Both the position numbers and the translations under genes were made by a program. The notes beneath the pieces were generated by a model. The model was not told the DNA's origin. It made no database searches and was given only the letters and a program-made list of their open reading frames with translations. A stretch of 64,000 bases of DNA from the NCBI RefSeq assembly GCF_000987765.1, contig NZ_LAHP01000004.1, positions 156,794-220,793 of the forward strand, read 5' to 3'. Positions 6,421 through 15,248 of the stretch are shown here, one piece after another (position 1 is the first letter of the stretch; each line of letters starts with the position of its first letter). This DNA comes from Arsukibacterium sp. MJ3 (lineage in GTDB: Bacteria > Pseudomonadota > Gammaproteobacteria > Enterobacterales > Alteromonadaceae).

Positions 6421-9092
6421 TGGTCTCCGTTAGCGGCAGTCGCCGCTTGTTGTTGTTTAAGATATTGTTGCACCCGTTTGGTGATCAGCTCATTTAACTT
6501 GTTGGTTAACTGCAAGCTGGTAATTAATGCCGGTAAGTCTTCTTCTAAATTCACATTTAAATTTATGGCTCGTCCTTGTTGCATATTTGGATTACTACCT
6601 TGCAAACTCAAACCCAGCAACAGTTTACCGTTGGTGTCGTAACTTACTTTACTGCTAAGCACGGAATACTGAAAATTATCCAGTGCATCAAATACCAATT
6701 TCATGTTGCTGTTGGCACTGGCCATCGCCTTAGTACTTTCAGATCGGTACTGTAACAAGCCACCTGGCTTTTCTGCCGCAATATTGCCATCAGTAATACT
6801 CATGCCTTTAGCACTAATAGCGAGCGGCACGGTACCAGAGAGTTTGCCATTGCCCGTTAAATCGTTTGATGGGTGTTGTTGTAATAAACTGGCTAAATCT
6901 ATTTGCTGTAGCGTTAAAATAAGTTGGTTTTCAGCCTGATTAAAATTCAGTTGTTGATTGTTGGCGCTAATTAGCCCTTGCATAACCTGTAGCTCGGCCC
7001 GGCGTAATGTTAGCGTAGTATGCTCGGGGGCCGCCAGTGGTAGCACTGCTGTGGCACTTAACGAGAGTGGTCCTAACTCGAAGCCATGGTTAAGCCGGTT
7101 CACCATTAAATCGTTGCTTTGCAGTTGTAACAGATTGTCATTAAGCGTGATATCAATAGCGGCATTAAGCCCAGAAAACAGGCTGCGGTCATAAATGCCA
7201 CCAATATCACCTAATAGTAGCTGATTACTGCTACTGTTAGCAGTGGCACTGAGGTTAACACTGCCGCTTGCGGCTAATTTACCCTTAGTTAAACTTAGTA
7301 AGGCGGGCCAGCCAGAAAAGGTTGTACTAAGCGGATTGCCAGCCAGCATAAAGATGTCGGTCAATTGCCAAGTTAATGCTAATGCACTGGTGGCGGGCTG
7401 ATACGTCAACTGATGAAGGATGTTTAAGCCAGCCGTATTGCTTAGCTGACCATTTACTGTCAGGTTTTGTAGCGTACCAGTTAGCAAACCTTGCCACTGC
7501 CAATTCTGACTGATTAATGTCTCTTGGCGTAAGTCAGTAACGGTGGCGTGTAGGTCACTATTGAATTCAGTTAACCCATCTTGATCACCGTTAAAACGGC
7601 TGTTGGTTAAGCGTAGCGTCACGCTAGCAGCACTAACGGTTTCAGTTTTAATGGCACTCGTTATAAAGCTGTTATCAGCCAGTTGCAGGTGCCAGCTGTC
7701 AGTTTGCCAATACCCACTGAAATGACTGTTCAGTTTAAGATCCGTTAGCGTAACGGCAGGCTCAGGTAGCTGCCACTGGCCAATGCTGGCATTGAGTGTG
7801 ACCATGTTAATCATCAGCTGGGGCGCCGCGCTCAAATTCAGTTGTAACTCGCTGTTTAGGGTAAAAGCGGTGTTGCCTGCACTACTTAGCTGTATTTGCA
7901 ATGGCAATGTGCTCAGGCTAAGTGGGCCGGTGGTGGTAGAGCTTAAGACAATTTGCACCGGGTTTAATGCCAGCCCGTACGCGCGTATTGCCGGCGGTAG
8001 CACTATATCGGTCAGGCTGCCATTGCCGCTGAGTTGCCAGCGTTTTACTTGTTGATTTTTCAGGCTAAACGCAACATTTAGCTCGCCTTTAATCAGCCCC
8101 ACTTGCGGCAGAAAAAACGGATCGGGCAGTCGGGCAATCGCAATAGCATCAATATCATGGCTGTCAAGCAGGCTGGCAAGATTGCCCTCTGCTGGGATCT
8201 GCCAATTAAGCGTAGTGTAAAGTTGTACTGGTTGTTGAAACTGCGCTAACCAGCTTGCTGGTAATGATATACCAAAACGTTGCAGCAGTGCCTGATTAGC
8301 CGGTGTCGGTGGTGATAACGCGACGGCCAGCTCGGTGATCGCATTATTATTACTCAGATTTAGTTGTTGCTTTAAGCTTAAACCGAGTTGCTGATCCTGC
8401 TGTAATGTTAGTGACAGCGAAGGTTGCGGCGTAGCTTGATAGCTGACATTAAGTAGCAGCTCGTTAACGGCTTCTGCAGCCGTTGCTGTACTACTAATGC
8501 TAAGTTGACTTTGCCAAATACGATGACTAGTTGGTTGTGTTGTAGGTAAATTGTGTTGATTACTAGCTATGTCCGTCTGATCAACAGTATCGTCCGTCTG
8601 ATCAACAGTATCTACTGTGTCGGTATAGCGTACAACACCATTTAACGTTAACGGACAGTGGCCCGCCGGGCAGGGCAATAGTAACGTGGTGTTACTTATA
8701 GCAATATTTGCGGGTAACCATGCCGGTAGCTGCCAGGTGGCGGGTAAGCTTAATGCGCTGCTGGTGTTGGGTTGTTCGCGGCTAGCCGTGCTGTCCAGTT
8801 GGATCTGGCCCGAGCCAATACTAAGTTGCATCAGTTGCGGTTTGAACCATTGCGGCCATTGCCAGTGGATATCGACATTATCTAAGGCTATTCGCTGCCG
8901 GCTACCCGGTTGCTCTAGGCTAAATTGCAGCTGCTGCAACTGCAGGTTGCTTAAGGTAAATCGTTTAACGTCAAATTGCAGTTCATGGACCCCAGCTTGC
9001 TGAAGCTGCTGCTGCAGATACCCGTAAGCTAGCGCCGCCATTACTGGTATGCCAATTAATAAAATAAGTAGTGCCTTTAACCCTCGTCGCAT
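6417..9092 (-). CDS. ydbH: YdbH family AsmA-like intermembrane bridge protein
   Basis: The 891-residue protein has one N-terminal membrane anchor (LKALLILLIGIPVMAALAYG, residues 5-24) and then a long stretch of alternating hydrophobic strands, typical of AsmA-like repeat-beta-groove proteins. The C-terminal segment with GRAINLNVNLEEDLPALI and the final ITKRVQQYLKQQ match YdbH. Together with YnbE and YdbL it is known to support phospholipid transport between the membranes, partly redundant with TamB and YhdP. Near residues 160-175 the sequence contains a duplicated seven-residue unit (see the separate repeat). No fault or frameshift is seen. Expected length in E. coli is about 880 residues, so this one is full-length. 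Confidence 0.9.
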   Translation of the reverse strand: MRRGLKALLILLIGIPVMAALAYGYLQQQLQQAGVHELQFDVKRFTLSNLQLQQLQFSLEQPGSRQRIALDNVDIHWQWPQWFKPQLMQLSIGSGQIQLDSTASREQPNTSSALSLPATWQLPAWLPANIAISNTTLLLPCPAGHCPLTLNGVVRYTDTVDTVDQTDDTVDQTDIASNQHNLPTTQPTSHRIWQSQLSISSTATAAEAVNELLLNVSYQATPQPSLSLTLQQDQQLGLSLKQQLNLSNNNAITELAVALSPPTPANQALLQRFGISLPASWLAQFQQPVQLYTTLNWQIPAEGNLASLLDSHDIDAIAIARLPDPFFLPQVGLIKGELNVAFSLKNQQVKRWQLSGNGSLTDIVLPPAIRAYGLALNPVQIVLSSTTTGPLSLSTLPLQIQLSSAGNTAFTLNSELQLNLSAAPQLMINMVTLNASIGQWQLPEPAVTLTDLKLNSHFSGYWQTDSWHLQLADNSFITSAIKTETVSAASVTLRLTNSRFNGDQDGLTEFNSDLHATVTDLRQETLISQNWQWQGLLTGTLQNLTVNGQLSNTAGLNILHQLTYQPATSALALTWQLTDIFMLAGNPLSTTFSGWPALLSLTKGKLAASGSVNLSATANSSSNQLLLGDIGGIYDRSLFSGLNAAIDITLNDNLLQLQSNDLMVNRLNHGFELGPLSLSATAVLPLAAPEHTTLTLRRAELQVMQGLISANNQQLNFNQAENQLILTLQQIDLASLLQQHPSNDLTGNGKLSGTVPLAISAKGMSITDGNIAAEKPGGLLQYRSESTKAMASANSNMKLVFDALDNFQYSVLSSKVSYDTNGKLLLGLSLQGSNPNMQQGRAINLNVNLEEDLPALITSLQLTNKLNELITKRVQQYLKQQQAATAANGDQ
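8571..8612. repeat. Two perfect tandem copies of a 21-bp unit inside ydbH
   Basis: The 21-base unit starting GTCCGTCTGATCAACAGTAT occurs twice back to back (8571-8591 and 8592-8612). It adds seven codons, so the frame is kept, and the protein shows a repeated DDTVDQT-type acidic stretch. A shorter related piece follows. It falls in a loop region that is Asp/Thr-rich rather than in the strand core. Confidence 0.9.
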
Positions 9093-9221
9093 AGCTCGTC
9101 CTGTGAGACCGTCCGAAAATACCTGCAGTCATGTTAACAATGACTGTAACCAAGCCTAGCTGAATACGTTCTGAATTAGCAAATTAAGCCAAAATAGCCG
9201 GACATGTCAGTTGCAAGGCAG

Positions 9222-9245
9222 AAAAAAGGGCAGCTTGAGCTGCCC
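9222..9245 (-). terminator. Intrinsic terminator after the M28 peptidase gene
   Basis: Read on the minus strand, GGGCAGCTCAAGCTGCCC forms an 8-9 bp stem followed directly by six U residues. It begins 20 bases after the stop of the M28 peptidase gene, which is the expected position. Confidence 0.85.
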
Positions 9246-9264
9246 TGAATTAATTGCGGAGAAT

Positions 9265-10962
9265 TTACTGTCGTGCTTCGGCTGAGGCATCGCGAATAGC
9301 GCGAAATTCGTTACCCTGATACCAGTTTGGCCACTGCCGGCTATTGGCCAGTTCGTTACCTACGCGAAAATACAAATATAAATCTTGCTGCGCGCCGCGT
9401 AAGTCGAAATCATCACGCCATTCGTCCTGTACTTTGTGGTAACAGCAGCTGTTATATTCTGCACGCTGAGCCGCACCCCATTCCCGACCATTTTCAACGT
9501 GATCATTACCACCCTTAGCATACAAAATAGGTACGCCTTTTTTCGACAAACTAAAATGATCTGAACGATAAGCAATGCCTGCTTCCGGGTTAGGTTCTTG
9601 CACGGCATAGCGGCCTTGTTGCTCAGTATATTTCACCAAAATCTGCTCTACTTCGGTATTGCCAAGCCCCACAATTACCATATCTTTCATTGGACCGTAC
9701 ATATTCATAACGTCCATGTTTATCGCGGCCGCAGTTTTTTCCAAAGGAAATACCGGATTAGCAGCATACCAGGCAGAGCCCAATAAACCCCGTTCTTCAG
9801 CCGTAACTAATACAAAAGCAATTGAACGCTCTGGTTGGGGTTGCTGAGCAAAATATTCGGCCAGGGCAATAACGGCACCGGTGCCACTGGCATTATCCTG
9901 AGCACCATTAAATACTTTATTGTCAGGGTTAGAAAAATCCATACCTAAATGGTCCCAGTGCGCCATATAAAGCACATATTCGTCAGGGTATTTACTGCCT
10001 TCTATATAACCTACGACATTGCTTGACGTGAGTTCGCGTAAGTTATTGTTAACTGAGACAGAGGCTTTGGCTTGTAACGATACTGGTGTAAAGTCGGTGG
10101 CTAAAGCTTTTTTGTGCATGGTCGCTAAATCGGTACCAATATTGGCAAACAATGTTTCTGCCGATTCGGTGGTTAACCAGCCTTCCACTTTTGCTCTGTT
10201 CATGTTTTTGTTTTCGTTAACCAGATCAAACTTGATTGGCGAGCCATGCGCCACCACACCCCAACCGTAGCTGGCAGGAGCAGTTTCATGAATAATCAGC
10301 GCCATTGCCGCACCCTGGCGGGCAGCTTCTTCAAACTTGTAAGTCCAACGACCATAGTACGTCATGGCGTTGCCATTAAATAACTCAGGATCTTGCGTAG
10401 CATAGCCTGGGTCGTTAACAAACATCACTACTGTTTTGCCTTTTACATCCAGGCCTTCGTAATCGTTCCAGTTATACTCGGGGGCAACGATACCGTAACC
10501 GACAAACACCATTTCGCTCTCTACAACGCTGACTTGATCAGTAATCTGAGTGGTCCAGGCGATCATTTCATCACGATATTTAAAACTCGCCGGCAAATTC
10601 TCACCGCTTAGGCTCATATCAGAGACTTGCTTGGGATCAATTTGCACCAAGGATACCGGTTGCTTATAACTGTCACCGTCGATTGGTTTTAAACCGATAC
10701 GTTTAAAATTTTCTTCCAGATAGGCAACGGTTAATTCTTCCCCTTTGGTTGCTGGAGCGCGGCCCTGAAACTCATTAGAAGATAGCGTTTTTATATATTC
10801 TGCTAAACGCGGGTTAAAATCGGTGTCGACTAGCTCAACAGCATCTGTGGTTACTGCGGGTGTCGTGTTTTCCGGTTCAGCAGGTTGTTTTGAGCAAGCA
10901 CTTATGGCCAGTATACCGGCTAAGGTGATGCAAATAGTTGAAAACTTTATTGGCGTTTTCAT
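9265..10962 (-). CDS. M28-family zinc aminopeptidase, lipoprotein
   Basis: The 565-residue protein begins with a lipoprotein signal (lipobox AISAC, Cys23). A PA domain occupies roughly residues 130-300 and the M28 catalytic domain the rest. All co-catalytic metal residues are visible: AHWDHLG near 335, GAQDNASGTGA near 355 (Asp), AEERGLLGS near 390 (Glu-Glu), INMDVMN near 415 (Asp) and YRSDHFS near 475 (His). It should release amino acids from peptide N-termini at the cell envelope. It has its own terminator downstream and no operon partner. The nearby secreted unknown upstream is 87 bases away and probably separate. Confidence 0.92.
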   Translation of the reverse strand: MKTPIKFSTICITLAGILAISACSKQPAEPENTTPAVTTDAVELVDTDFNPRLAEYIKTLSSNEFQGRAPATKGEELTVAYLEENFKRIGLKPIDGDSYKQPVSLVQIDPKQVSDMSLSGENLPASFKYRDEMIAWTTQITDQVSVVESEMVFVGYGIVAPEYNWNDYEGLDVKGKTVVMFVNDPGYATQDPELFNGNAMTYYGRWTYKFEEAARQGAAMALIIHETAPASYGWGVVAHGSPIKFDLVNENKNMNRAKVEGWLTTESAETLFANIGTDLATMHKKALATDFTPVSLQAKASVSVNNNLRELTSSNVVGYIEGSKYPDEYVLYMAHWDHLGMDFSNPDNKVFNGAQDNASGTGAVIALAEYFAQQPQPERSIAFVLVTAEERGLLGSAWYAANPVFPLEKTAAAINMDVMNMYGPMKDMVIVGLGNTEVEQILVKYTEQQGRYAVQEPNPEAGIAYRSDHFSLSKKGVPILYAKGGNDHVENGREWGAAQRAEYNSCCYHKVQDEWRDDFDLRGAQQDLYLYFRVGNELANSRQWPNWYQGNEFRAIRDASAEARQ

Positions 10963-11048
10963 AATGGCTCCAGTAATGACGTGGTTGTTATTTATTTTTG
11001 GTTTTTAGGTGTTTATATTTCTTAAATATTTATATAACGAACATTACA

Positions 11049-11645
11049 TTAATCAGCATAGCCCCAAGGCGTTGGCGGCATGGCTACTGGCTGAGTCAAA
11101 TCAAAGTCGACTTTAAATTCACGCCCTTCGCGAATCAGCCGGTAACTAAAGGTTTCTGGGTAAATAAACATTTGCCAAATATTGGTATTCGACTGCGGAA
11201 TACCGCTGGCGGTAAACAATTCTTTCGAATATTGATCAGCATGAAATGACTGGGCCGTTGCCCAACCTGCATCGAGGGTCTGGCCGCCATACATGGTTTG
11301 GTCGTCATGGCTGCCATCGGCATTGCGGTGATCATGCTTCAGGGTTAAACCCGAGCCAGTTTTCGTAATGATCCAGGTACGAGAATGGTTATCGCCAACA
11401 TGAAAGGGTATCTGTAACTGACTATCGGTACATTTACGGACATGCATAATCAACGGCCCCTCAAAACCCGGTGCAGCTGGATTATCTACCGCTACTTTAC
11501 CTGCAAACGCTTTACCACAGAGCGCTTTCAGATGATTAAAGTAGGTATCGTGTGTATCAATAGATACGAGGGGGGCGTCCTGCACAATATTGGCAGTCGA
11601 ACTGAAACTTAGCAGTGCTATTGAGGCAATAAGCATCTTTTGCAT
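11049..11645 (-). CDS. Secreted protein of unknown function
   Basis: The 198-residue protein has a signal peptide (MQKMLIASIALLSFSSTANI) and no lipobox. Its mature part contains ALCGKAFAGKV, HVRKCTDSQLQIPFHVGDN, SRTWIITKTGSGLTLKHDHR and MYGGQT. I recall this motif set from uncharacterised secreted proteins of marine bacteria, but I know no named domain. Two conserved-looking Cys (CGKAF and RKC) could form a disulfide, and the His-rich LKHDHRN could bind metal. It stands alone between the M28 gene and a divergent DUF3081 gene. No function is offered. Confidence 0.75.
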   Translation of the reverse strand: MQKMLIASIALLSFSSTANIVQDAPLVSIDTHDTYFNHLKALCGKAFAGKVAVDNPAAPGFEGPLIMHVRKCTDSQLQIPFHVGDNHSRTWIITKTGSGLTLKHDHRNADGSHDDQTMYGGQTLDAGWATAQSFHADQYSKELFTASGIPQSNTNIWQMFIYPETFSYRLIREGREFKVDFDLTQPVAMPPTPWGYAD

Positions 11646-11765
11646 TTTTTTCTCCCTAATAAGACGTCTGTACTATACCTGTATTGCGTAATAGCATCAA
11701 ACCAATGGGTTATAACTGCTATGCTAAGCGACAAACGCAAGCTTAATTCTTAACCAAGGACTTTT

Positions 11766-12035
11766 ATGCAAAATGAACTTGATGGGAAATTATTATTAAA
11801 CGTCTATTCCAAAGTAGAGAAAAATGGTCAATCGGTTACCACTAATAATGGTGCGGGCTTTACCCTCGACGGTCTGACAGTTAGTCAGGGTTTTGACGGT
11901 TACGAAGTGTATTATGCGTCATCTAAAGTACAGCTTACTTTGGGCTTTCATCATAAATGGCATAGCGATGCCCAGAATGAAAAAGACATGGATGCCTTTA
12001 TTGAGCTGATTAAACACATTAACAACAACTACTAA
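11766..12035 (+). CDS. DUF3081-like small protein
   Basis: This 89-residue cytoplasmic protein (MQNELDGKLLLNVYSKVEK...) has the pattern LDGLTVSQGFDGYEVYY followed by VQLTLGFHHKW, which I associate with DUF3081, a short family of Vibrio, Shewanella and Alteromonas relatives. The ATG follows AACCAAGGACTTTT, a moderate ribosome site. There is no signal peptide or membrane segment. It precedes the lysine riboswitch but the two are separated by 195 bases and probably belong to different transcripts. Function is unknown. Confidence 0.7.
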   Translation: MQNELDGKLLLNVYSKVEKNGQSVTTNNGAGFTLDGLTVSQGFDGYEVYYASSKVQLTLGFHHKWHSDAQNEKDMDAFIELIKHINNNY

Positions 12036-12102
12036 TAGCGCTAATTTATTGATTAAATACCGTTAATGCTAAGGCAGTATTCAGTTAATGCTGTTATTAT
12101 GC

Positions 12103-12140
12103 GGCGCGAAGTAACCGATTTATATCGGTATGCGTGCGCC
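12103..12140 (+). other. Two-part hairpin upstream of the lysine riboswitch
   Basis: An inner stem ACCGAT/ATCGGT with a TTAT loop is enclosed, across a 5x5 internal loop, by an outer stem GGCGCG/TGCGCC. No U-tract follows. It lies between the DUF3081 gene and the riboswitch and could end the upstream transcript or belong to the riboswitch 5' leader. The stems are clear; the role is not. Confidence 0.5.
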
Positions 12141-12230
12141 TGAGCTACCTAAACTAATAGACGGCTACAAGGCTATTGCTATCTGACGGCTGACAAGGTA
12201 AAGTAATTTCCGTCAATCATATCTGATAGA

Positions 12231-12392
12231 CCAGAAGAGGCGCGTTAACCAGGCAACCCGCGATAGAAGACTATATTTCGTAGCGTGGGCTAGGGGGATT
12301 AACGCCGAGAAAGTACGTATTATAGTCAACGTATTTTCGGTCGTGCAGGCTGAATCCTGCCGACTGTCACCTGTTTGGTGGAGAGCTTCTGG
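12231..12392 (+). promoter_or_regulatory. Lysine riboswitch (L box) for lysC
   Basis: The P1 helix pairs CCAGAAG (12231-12237) with CTTCTGG (12386-12392). Inside it are the conserved elements of the L box: AGAGGCGCG next to P1, a P2 of GCGTTAA with TTAACGC, GCCGAGAAAG in the core, a P4 hairpin GCAGG/CCTGC, and the signature CGACTGTCACCTGTTTGGTG followed by GAGAGC. Lysine binding stabilises P1 and allows the downstream terminator to form, shutting off lysC. The 3' arm of P1 abuts and overlaps the terminator stem, the classical expression-platform arrangement. Confidence 0.95.
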
Positions 12393-12421
12393 CCTTTGTT
12401 ATCGATAGCAACGGTCTTTTT
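12391..12421 (+). terminator. Riboswitch-controlled intrinsic terminator
   Basis: GGCC, one mismatch, then TTGTTATC pairs with GATAGCAA, mismatch, GGTC, followed by five U residues (12417-12421). The first two bases are shared with the P1 3' arm of the lysine riboswitch, so formation of one structure affects the other. This is a transcription-attenuation switch in front of lysC. Confidence 0.85.
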
Positions 12422-12487
12422 ATTCCCGTTTTGCTGCAATTAGCAAAAGCCATGCTCTGCTTATTTTATTTGTAAGGAGAGATACAC

Positions 12488-13837
12488 TTGTCCAATCTTA
12501 TTATCGCTAAATTTGGTGGCACCAGTGTCGCTGATTTTGATGCTATGTCCCGCTGTGCCGATATTATTCTGGCGAATAATGCTATTCGGGTAGTAGTGGT
12601 AAGCGCCAGTTCTGGTGTGACAAATCTGTTAGTGGAAATTACCAAAACCACCAATGTTGCTGAACGATATGCTGCTTATGCCGGTATTGAAGCTATCACC
12701 CTGGCGGTACTGAACCACCTGCAGCAACCAGAACAGGTTGCTCAGGTAGTCGAATTGTTGCTGACAGAACTTAAAGCATTAATTGAGAATAGCGGTTCGG
12801 TATACAGCAGTGCACACAAAGACCTTATTCAATCCTTTGGTGAACGTTTAAGCTCTGCCTTGTTCAGTCAGGTTCTGGTTGAGCGGGGGATTGCAGCGCA
12901 GTGCTTTGATATTCGCCGGATTATGCGCACCGACAGTCGCTTTGGTCGGGCCGAGCCGTTGATTCAACAAATTGCTCAACTGGCTGAGACTCATTTAGCA
13001 CCACTGCTGGCCGAGCAAATTATTGTTACTCAAGGGTTTATTGGCCAGGACACATTTGAACAAACGACAACGCTTGGTCGTGGCGGTTCTGACTATAGTG
13101 CTGCCTTGCTGGCGGAAGCGTTGCAAGCGGATACGGTGCAAATATGGACCGATGTAGTTGGTATTTTCACTACCGATCCCCGCTTAACCGATCAAGCCCG
13201 CTGTATTGCCGAAATTAGCTTTGATGAAGCGGCTGAAATGGCAACATTCGGTGCTAAGGTATTACATCCGGCTACGCTAATCCCCGCTATGCGTTGCAAC
13301 ATTGGCGTTTTTGTCGGTTCTAGTCGCGAACCTGCTGCTGGCGGCACCTGGATTGCCAGAGAAGTGCAACAACGGCCACCATACCGTGCCATTGCATTAC
13401 GTAAATCGCAAACGCTCATTACCGTAAAAAGCCCTGATATGTTGCATGCTGCCGGCTTTTTAGCGCGGGTTTTTGATATTTTAAGCCGCCATCATATATC
13501 GGTAGACTTGGTGACCACTTCGGAGATAAGCGTTGCGTTAACCCTCGATGAAGGCGGTATTACCAGCGCCTTTAGTCATGCAGTTGAGCCTGCATTACTT
13601 GAACTGCGTTTGTTTTGCGATGTAGAGGTAGAGCAGGGGTTAAGCTTAATAGCGGTTATCGGTAACCATTTACACAGTAGCAAAGGGGTAACTGGTGAAT
13701 TATTCCAAACACTGGAGCGGATTAATATGCGGCTGATTTGCCATGGTGCATCAAAGCATAATTTGTGCTTTTTAGTACAAGATGCCGATGCCCCAGCCGT
13801 GGTAAAACAGCTTCATGCAAGCCTGTTTAGCGCTTGA
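12488..13837 (+). CDS. lysC: Lysine-sensitive aspartate kinase (AKIII type)
   Basis: The 449-residue length equals that of E. coli LysC. The kinase motif KFGGTSVADF is at residues 8-17, and GRGGSDYSAALLAEAL near 198 marks the aspartate/ATP site. Two C-terminal ACT domains (about 310-449) bind lysine for feedback inhibition. It catalyses the first step of the aspartate pathway. The start is a TTG at 12488, chosen because AAGGAGA ends seven bases upstream and the protein then begins MSNLIIAKFGGTS. A lysine riboswitch and terminator precede it, so expression and activity are both lysine-controlled. No homoserine dehydrogenase domain is fused. Confidence 0.97.
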   Translation: MSNLIIAKFGGTSVADFDAMSRCADIILANNAIRVVVVSASSGVTNLLVEITKTTNVAERYAAYAGIEAITLAVLNHLQQPEQVAQVVELLLTELKALIENSGSVYSSAHKDLIQSFGERLSSALFSQVLVERGIAAQCFDIRRIMRTDSRFGRAEPLIQQIAQLAETHLAPLLAEQIIVTQGFIGQDTFEQTTTLGRGGSDYSAALLAEALQADTVQIWTDVVGIFTTDPRLTDQARCIAEISFDEAAEMATFGAKVLHPATLIPAMRCNIGVFVGSSREPAAGGTWIAREVQQRPPYRAIALRKSQTLITVKSPDMLHAAGFLARVFDILSRHHISVDLVTTSEISVALTLDEGGITSAFSHAVEPALLELRLFCDVEVEQGLSLIAVIGNHLHSSKGVTGELFQTLERINMRLICHGASKHNLCFLVQDADAPAVVKQLHASLFSA

Positions 13838-13849
13838 ACTTAGTATCTG

Positions 13850-13879
13850 GCCTCAGCCTAGGTATATCAGCGCTGAGGC
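13850..13879. terminator. Hairpin between lysC and the symporter gene (possible terminator)
   Basis: GCCTCAGC and GCTGAGGC form a perfect 8-bp stem with a 14-base loop, midway between the two convergent stops. Neither strand shows a clean U-tract after the stem, so its role as a bidirectional terminator is only suggested by its position. Confidence 0.4.
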
Positions 13880-13899
13880 TATAATGATTAGTAAAAAAG

Positions 13900-15141
13900 T
13901 CAGTTGCTGGCTGAGATCACTGTAACTGGCTCGCTATTTTCGTCTACCAGCCCTTCTGAACGACCTACTACTAAAGCCACCATCGTATCGCCGGTTACAT
14001 TAGTAGCGGTGCGCATCATATCGATGATGCGGTCAACAGCGGCGATAAAAGCAATACCTTCCAACGGTAACCCAACCACGCTAAGCGTGACGGTTAACAT
14101 TACCATGGCCGTACCCGGAACGCCTGCGGTGCCCAGTGAAGCCAGGGTGGCGGTGCCGGTGATAAGCACATAATCAAGGGCATCGAGTGGGATGCCATAA
14201 ATATGGGCAATAAAAATAGCGGCTATTGCCGGGAAAATACCGCCGCAGCCGTCCATGTTAATAGTAGCGCCGAGCGGCAGCACAAAGCTGGCATAGTTTT
14301 TTGATACTTTAAGATCTTCGGTAACCACTTTATGGGTCACCGGCAAGGTGCCGTAACTGCTGGCACTGCTATAGGCAACCAGTTGCGCCGGTAACACCGC
14401 TTTGAAAAACTGACGCATACCCATACCGCCAAAGAGTTTAACCAGGCCACCGTACACAACAATGATATGAATAAAGCAGGCGATATAGATAGCAATAATA
14501 AATTGGCTAAGTGGCAGCAGGGTGGCTAAACCAAAACTGCCTACTGCCCAGGCCATTAAACCGAAGACACCAAACGGGGTCAGTTGCATCACCATCCGGG
14601 TAATTTGATACATAATTTCAGTGCCGGCATGCACCAATTTCTTCATAGGGTCGGCTTTTTCGCCCACCACATTGATGGCAATACCGACCAGGCTAGCAAA
14701 CACTATAATTTGCAGCACATTGCCGTTGACCAGTGCGGCCACCGGATTGGTAGGAATTAAACCGGTAATAACATCGGCGACTGGCGGAATGGTGCGCTCG
14801 CGCACTTCGCTGGCCGTTAATTGCAGCGCATCGCCCCAGTTCATAAGGCTACCCACTGTTAAACCAATTAAACTGGCAATAAAGGCGGTAAATAGAAATA
14901 AACCAATAGTTTTGCCGGCCAGCTTGCCCATTTTCTGGTTGTCCGCCAGTGAGGTAATACTGGTGATCAACGCGAAAAATACCAGCGGCACCACTAACAT
15001 GCGTATAGCATTAATAAACAAGGTTCCCAAGGGTTTAAATACTGTGGCAGTTTCACCCAGTACTACCCCCGCCAGTATTCCCAGCATCAATGCACCCAAT
15101 ACCCGCTGCCAAAAAGGAATCGCAAACCAGAAAGCAAACAT
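13900..15141 (-). CDS. Dicarboxylate/amino acid:cation symporter (DAACS family)
   Basis: The 413-residue inner-membrane protein has about eight hydrophobic segments and the family motifs: SSASSYGTLPVTHK (serine-rich hairpin HP1, about 257-270), LPLGATINMDGCGGIF (about 289-304) and GTAGVPGTAMVML (about 340-352). These place it with GltP/DctA-type glutamate, aspartate or C4-dicarboxylate transporters driven by Na+ or H+. The substrate cannot be decided between these. It is monocistronic by spacing, downstream of queC on the same strand across 107 bases that contain a hairpin. Confidence 0.9.
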   Translation of the reverse strand: MFAFWFAIPFWQRVLGALMLGILAGVVLGETATVFKPLGTLFINAIRMLVVPLVFFALITSITSLADNQKMGKLAGKTIGLFLFTAFIASLIGLTVGSLMNWGDALQLTASEVRERTIPPVADVITGLIPTNPVAALVNGNVLQIIVFASLVGIAINVVGEKADPMKKLVHAGTEIMYQITRMVMQLTPFGVFGLMAWAVGSFGLATLLPLSQFIIAIYIACFIHIIVVYGGLVKLFGGMGMRQFFKAVLPAQLVAYSSASSYGTLPVTHKVVTEDLKVSKNYASFVLPLGATINMDGCGGIFPAIAAIFIAHIYGIPLDALDYVLITGTATLASLGTAGVPGTAMVMLTVTLSVVGLPLEGIAFIAAVDRIIDMMRTATNVTGDTMVALVVGRSEGLVDENSEPVTVISASN

Positions 15142-15181
15142 AAGCCACCGCCATATCAGAAAGTTGCGTCATTATAAAGAC

Positions 15182-15211
15182 GAGTAAAGCGGCAACAAGG
15201 CTGCTTTACTC
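15182..15211 (-). terminator. Probable terminator after queC
   Basis: GAGTAAAGC pairs with GCTTTACTC across a 12-base loop. On the minus strand the stem follows the queC stop by 38 bases and is followed by TCGTCTTTATAA, a weak U-rich stretch. Position fits a queC terminator, strength is moderate. Confidence 0.45.
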
Positions 15212-15248
15212 TATGTTATAACCAGTAGTTCTGGATAAGTTTCAGCAT

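Noticed and set aside
14621..15187. 188-codon open frame on the plus strand
   Set aside because: It is antisense to the symporter gene, whose motifs are clear; composition mirrors hydrophobic codons of that gene.
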